DNA of 64,000 bases. It comes from Calliopsis andreniformis (Eukaryota; Arthropoda; Insecta; Hymenoptera; Andrenidae). Positions within the stretch are counted from its first letter, which is position 1; each line of letters starts with the position of its first letter. This document shows, piece by piece, positions 63,097 to 64,000 of the stretch. The notes under the pieces were generated by a model that was not told the DNA's origin, made no database searches, and saw only the letters and a program-made list of their open reading frames with translations. The stretch spans positions 930,001 through 994,000 of the forward strand of contig NW_027480492.1 of assembly GCF_051401765.1 (NCBI RefSeq). The letters run 5' to 3'. The translations under genes and the position numbers were made by a program.

Positions 63097-64000
63097 TCAA
63101 TACTCAAACCTCAACCCTCAACCGTCAGCCCTCATCCTCAATCCTCAATCCTCAATCCTCAATCCTCAATATTCAATCCTCAAGACTCAATCTTCCACCC
63201 TCAATCCTCAATCCTCAACCCTCAATCCTCAATCCTCAGTCTTCAATCCACAATCTTCAATACTCAATCGTCAATCTTCAGTCCTCAATCCTCAATCCCC
63301 AATCCTCGTTCCTCAAACCTCAATCCTCAACCCTCACTCCTCATCCTCAATTCTCAATTCTCAATACTCAATCCTCAATCCTCAATCTTCAATCCTCAAT
63401 AATCAATCTCCAATCCTAGTTCCTCAATTCACAATCCTCAATCCTTAAACCTCAATCTTGAATCCTCAATCCCCAGGCATCAAACTTCAATCCTCAATGC
63501 TCAATCCTCAATCCTCAGCCGTCAGTCCTCAATCCTCAATCCTCAATCCTCAAACCTCAATCCTCAACCGTCAGTCCTCGTCCTCAATCCTCAACCCTCA
63601 ATCCTCAATCCTCAATCTTCAATCCTCAATACTCAATGTTCAATCCTCAATCCTCAATCCTCAATCCTCAATCCTCAAACCTCAATCCTCAACCCTCAGT
63701 CCTCATCCTCAATTCTCAATTCTCAATCCTCAAACCTCAATCCCCAATCCTCAACCTTCAATCCTCAATCCTCTATCCTAAGTCCTCAATCCTCAACCTT
63801 CAATCCTCAATACTCAATCTTCAATCTTCAATCCTCAATCCTCAATCCTCAATCCTCAATTCTCAATCCTCAATCCTCAATCTTCAATCCTTCATACTCA
63901 ATCTTCAATCCTCAATCCTCAATCCTCAATACTCAATCCTCAATCCTCAATCGTCAATCCTCAATCCTCAATCCTCTATCTTCAATCCTCAATCCTCAAT

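Larger units (their letters stand above)
1..64000 (+). repeat. Giant heptamer satellite array, unit CCTCAAT
   Basis: Every part of the window reads as a head-to-tail array of CCTCAAT on the + strand (ATTGAGG on the minus strand), and I saw no stretch in the opposite orientation. Common single-base variants of the unit, written as TCAATCC, are TCAATAC, TCAATCT, TCAGTCC, TCAACCC, TCAAACC, TCAATTC and TCAATCG; 6-mers (TCATCC) and 8-mers (TCAACGCC) shift the phase now and then. The consensus has no G on the + strand, so the strand asymmetry is extreme. No unique DNA borders the array at either end, so its true length is unknown. The organism and chromosomal position cannot be read from it; satellite heterochromatin of a eukaryote is an inference. 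No gene, RNA gene, transposon or promoter is visible. Confidence 0.98.
59639..64000 (+). repeat. 9,454-bp-spaced duplication, copy B
   Basis: Partner of copy A, still matching at base 64000. If the match continues, 50,185-59,638 would be one unit of a 9.45-kb higher-order repeat. Confidence 0.88.

Noticed and set aside
1..64000. Heptapeptide repeat resembling the RNA polymerase II tail or a coiled-coil heptad
   Set aside because: The S-I-L-N-P-Q-S unit lacks the Tyr-Ser-Pro pattern of the polymerase tail, and a proline in every heptad excludes a coiled coil. The peptide follows from the DNA period.
1..64000. Telomeric repeat
   Set aside because: ATTGAGG or TTGAGGG variants resemble telomeric heptamers such as TTTAGGG only loosely. 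The array is too variable, contains higher-order repeats and islands, and shows no terminus.
1..64000. CRISPR array
   Set aside because: The repeats are 7 bp with no spacers, and no cas-like gene is present. The regular recurrence of islands reflects block duplication.
1..64000. Cyanobacterial-type short tandem heptamer repeats
   Set aside because: Those known arrays are short and lie between genes. Here 64 kb carries no gene, and the higher-order structure fits satellite DNA better.
1..64000. rRNA, tRNA, transposon or viral sequence
   Set aside because: No stretch of the window has enough sequence complexity; nothing other than heptamer variants and the described islands is visible on either strand.

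Overview
The whole 64 kb is one tandem-repeat (satellite) array. From the first base to the last, the + strand is a head-to-tail run of the heptamer CCTCAAT (the other strand reads ATTGAGG), about 9,100 heptamer slots, with scattered point variants such as TCAATAC, TCAATCT, TCAGTCC, TCAACCC and TCAAACC, and occasional 6-mers (TCATCC) or 8-mers (TCAACGCC). I see no unique flanking DNA, inverted block, transposon, RNA gene or gene-like sequence, and the array runs off both ends. A homogeneous array of this size suggests heterochromatin (centromeric, pericentromeric or subtelomeric) of a eukaryote in a long-read assembly. Nothing in it identifies the species, and eukaryotic origin is an inference.

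The many + strand open reading frames are a by-product of the period. Seven is not a multiple of three, so 21 bp encode seven residues and all three + frames spell the same stop-free heptapeptide (S-I-L-N-P-Q-S). The minus strand meets TGA every 21 bp in every frame, so it has no long ORFs. I annotate no protein-coding gene.

Above the heptamer lies a rich higher-order structure, read from conserved rare variants. 1-12,100 is a mosaic of blocks of several hundred bp that recur elsewhere. 12,100-16,860 is a distinct domain with 680 bp, 750 bp and 173 bp spacings. 16,860-30,697 holds three copies of a ~2.26 kb block. 30,697-36,765 and 39,846-43,150 carry a strict 2,074-bp higher-order repeat, split by a different block at 36,765-39,846, part of which recurs at 43,150-44,635. 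43,150-50,185 is another mosaic. 50,185-54,546 recurs at 59,639-64,000 with a 9,454-bp offset and no difference at any site I compared.

Embedded in the array are less heptameric islands inherited by many copies: an 18-copy 136-bp island, an 8-copy 107-bp relative, a 15-copy dyad with 8-bp arms, a CTAG/stop-codon island and a CCATAAACATC island. The first three share the anchor AATAGAATATCC and look like subfamilies of one ancestral non-heptameric segment. These islands, the nested higher-order repeats and the extreme strand asymmetry (the + strand is almost free of G) are the parts worth a second look.
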